A stretch of 64,000 nt of DNA from assembly GCF_017357405.1 (NCBI RefSeq), contig NZ_CP071598.1, positions 1,080,259-1,144,258 of the forward strand, written 5' to 3'. The position numbers were made by a program, and so were the translations under genes. Below the pieces are notes generated by a model that did no database searches, was not told the origin of the DNA, and was given only the letters and a program-made list of their open reading frames with translations. The DNA is from Halomontanus rarus (GTDB lineage Archaea; Halobacteriota; Halobacteria; Halobacteriales; Natrialbaceae). Below are positions 63,890 through 64,000 of this stretch, piece after piece (position 1 is the stretch's first letter; each line of letters starts with the position of its first letter).

Positions 63890-64000
63890 GACAGTATAGA
63901 GGGGCGCTGACGGCAAAGGCGTTTCTCCGAGTGCGTTCGCTGAGGAGGTCGATCGCGGGCTGTGGCGGGGCGGACAGAACGAGAGTGGGTTGAACGAGGC

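Noticed and set aside
1..64000. tRNA, rRNA or CRISPR array
   Set aside because: Scanning for T-loop-like GGTTCGAATC arms, rRNA-like conserved blocks and regularly spaced direct repeats gave no candidate; TTCGAA occurrences lie inside coding sequence.

Overview
The window is GC-rich archaeal DNA from a halophilic archaeon, most likely of the Natrialbales group (Haloterrigena, Natrinema or Natronorubrum-like). The signs are strongly acidic proteins, twin-arginine signals on exported proteins and lipoproteins, leaderless start codons about 27 bases after a TATA box, and archaeal marker families (Bat/HTH_10 regulator, HalOD1, MTH865, GHMP-type shikimate kinase, a PhiH1-repressor-like winged helix, DUF5796). 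I see no rRNA, tRNA, CRISPR array or complete insertion sequence. The genus is inferred from protein style, not from a marker gene.

Layout. 1-6.5 kb: trehalose synthesis (otsA, cut by the window edge, then otsB), a winged-helix regulator, an exported metalloprotease and a lone histidine ammonia-lyase. 6.8-13.4 kb: a large Bat-type sensor-regulator, an MTH865 protein, a membrane protein, a ribbon-helix-helix regulator and a damaged trkH potassium transporter gene. 13.5-23 kb: cobalamin genes (cbiP, cobO) mixed with an MFS transporter, an ABC exporter pair, UspA and MgtE. 23-34.7 kb: housekeeping and accessory genes (methyltransferase, Lrp plus HalOD1 pair, CinA-like protein, MsrA, a bactofilin-like solenoid lipoprotein, SDR, acidic lipoprotein, cyclase, AzlCD, DUF21/CBS protein, UspA). 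34.8-46.7 kb: membrane proteins, an HtrA protease, a LPG-synthase-like membrane protein, two alkaline-phosphatase-fold genes, a glycosyltransferase, an HD hydrolase, carbonic anhydrase, a FIST protein and DUF4188.

46.7-50.7 kb is the most unusual block. It is a compact, co-oriented set encoding acyl carrier protein, ketoacyl-ACP synthase, phosphopantetheinyl transferase, malonyl-CoA:ACP transacylase and ketoacyl reductase, with catalytic residues intact. This is the core of a bacterial-style type II fatty acid or polyketide system in an archaeon. No dehydratase, enoyl reductase or KAS III is present in the window.

55.6-60.8 kb is an accretion island at the 3' end of the chorismate mutase gene. 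That gene's last 33 bases occur four times in the same orientation (55603, 58610, 59395 and the genuine copy at 60739). They separate three cassettes: a zinc-finger regulator with a cupin and a cupredoxin; a VapBC toxin-antitoxin pair; and a His-rich metal-related protein with the C-terminal remnant of a heavy-metal P-type ATPase. The chromosomal backbone resumes with chorismate mutase and shikimate kinase, followed by small conserved haloarchaeal genes, including a 44-residue zinc finger protein.

Three 85-bp dispersed repeats of identical length with terminal inverted repeats (19993, 30715, 43638) look like a small non-autonomous mobile or structural element.
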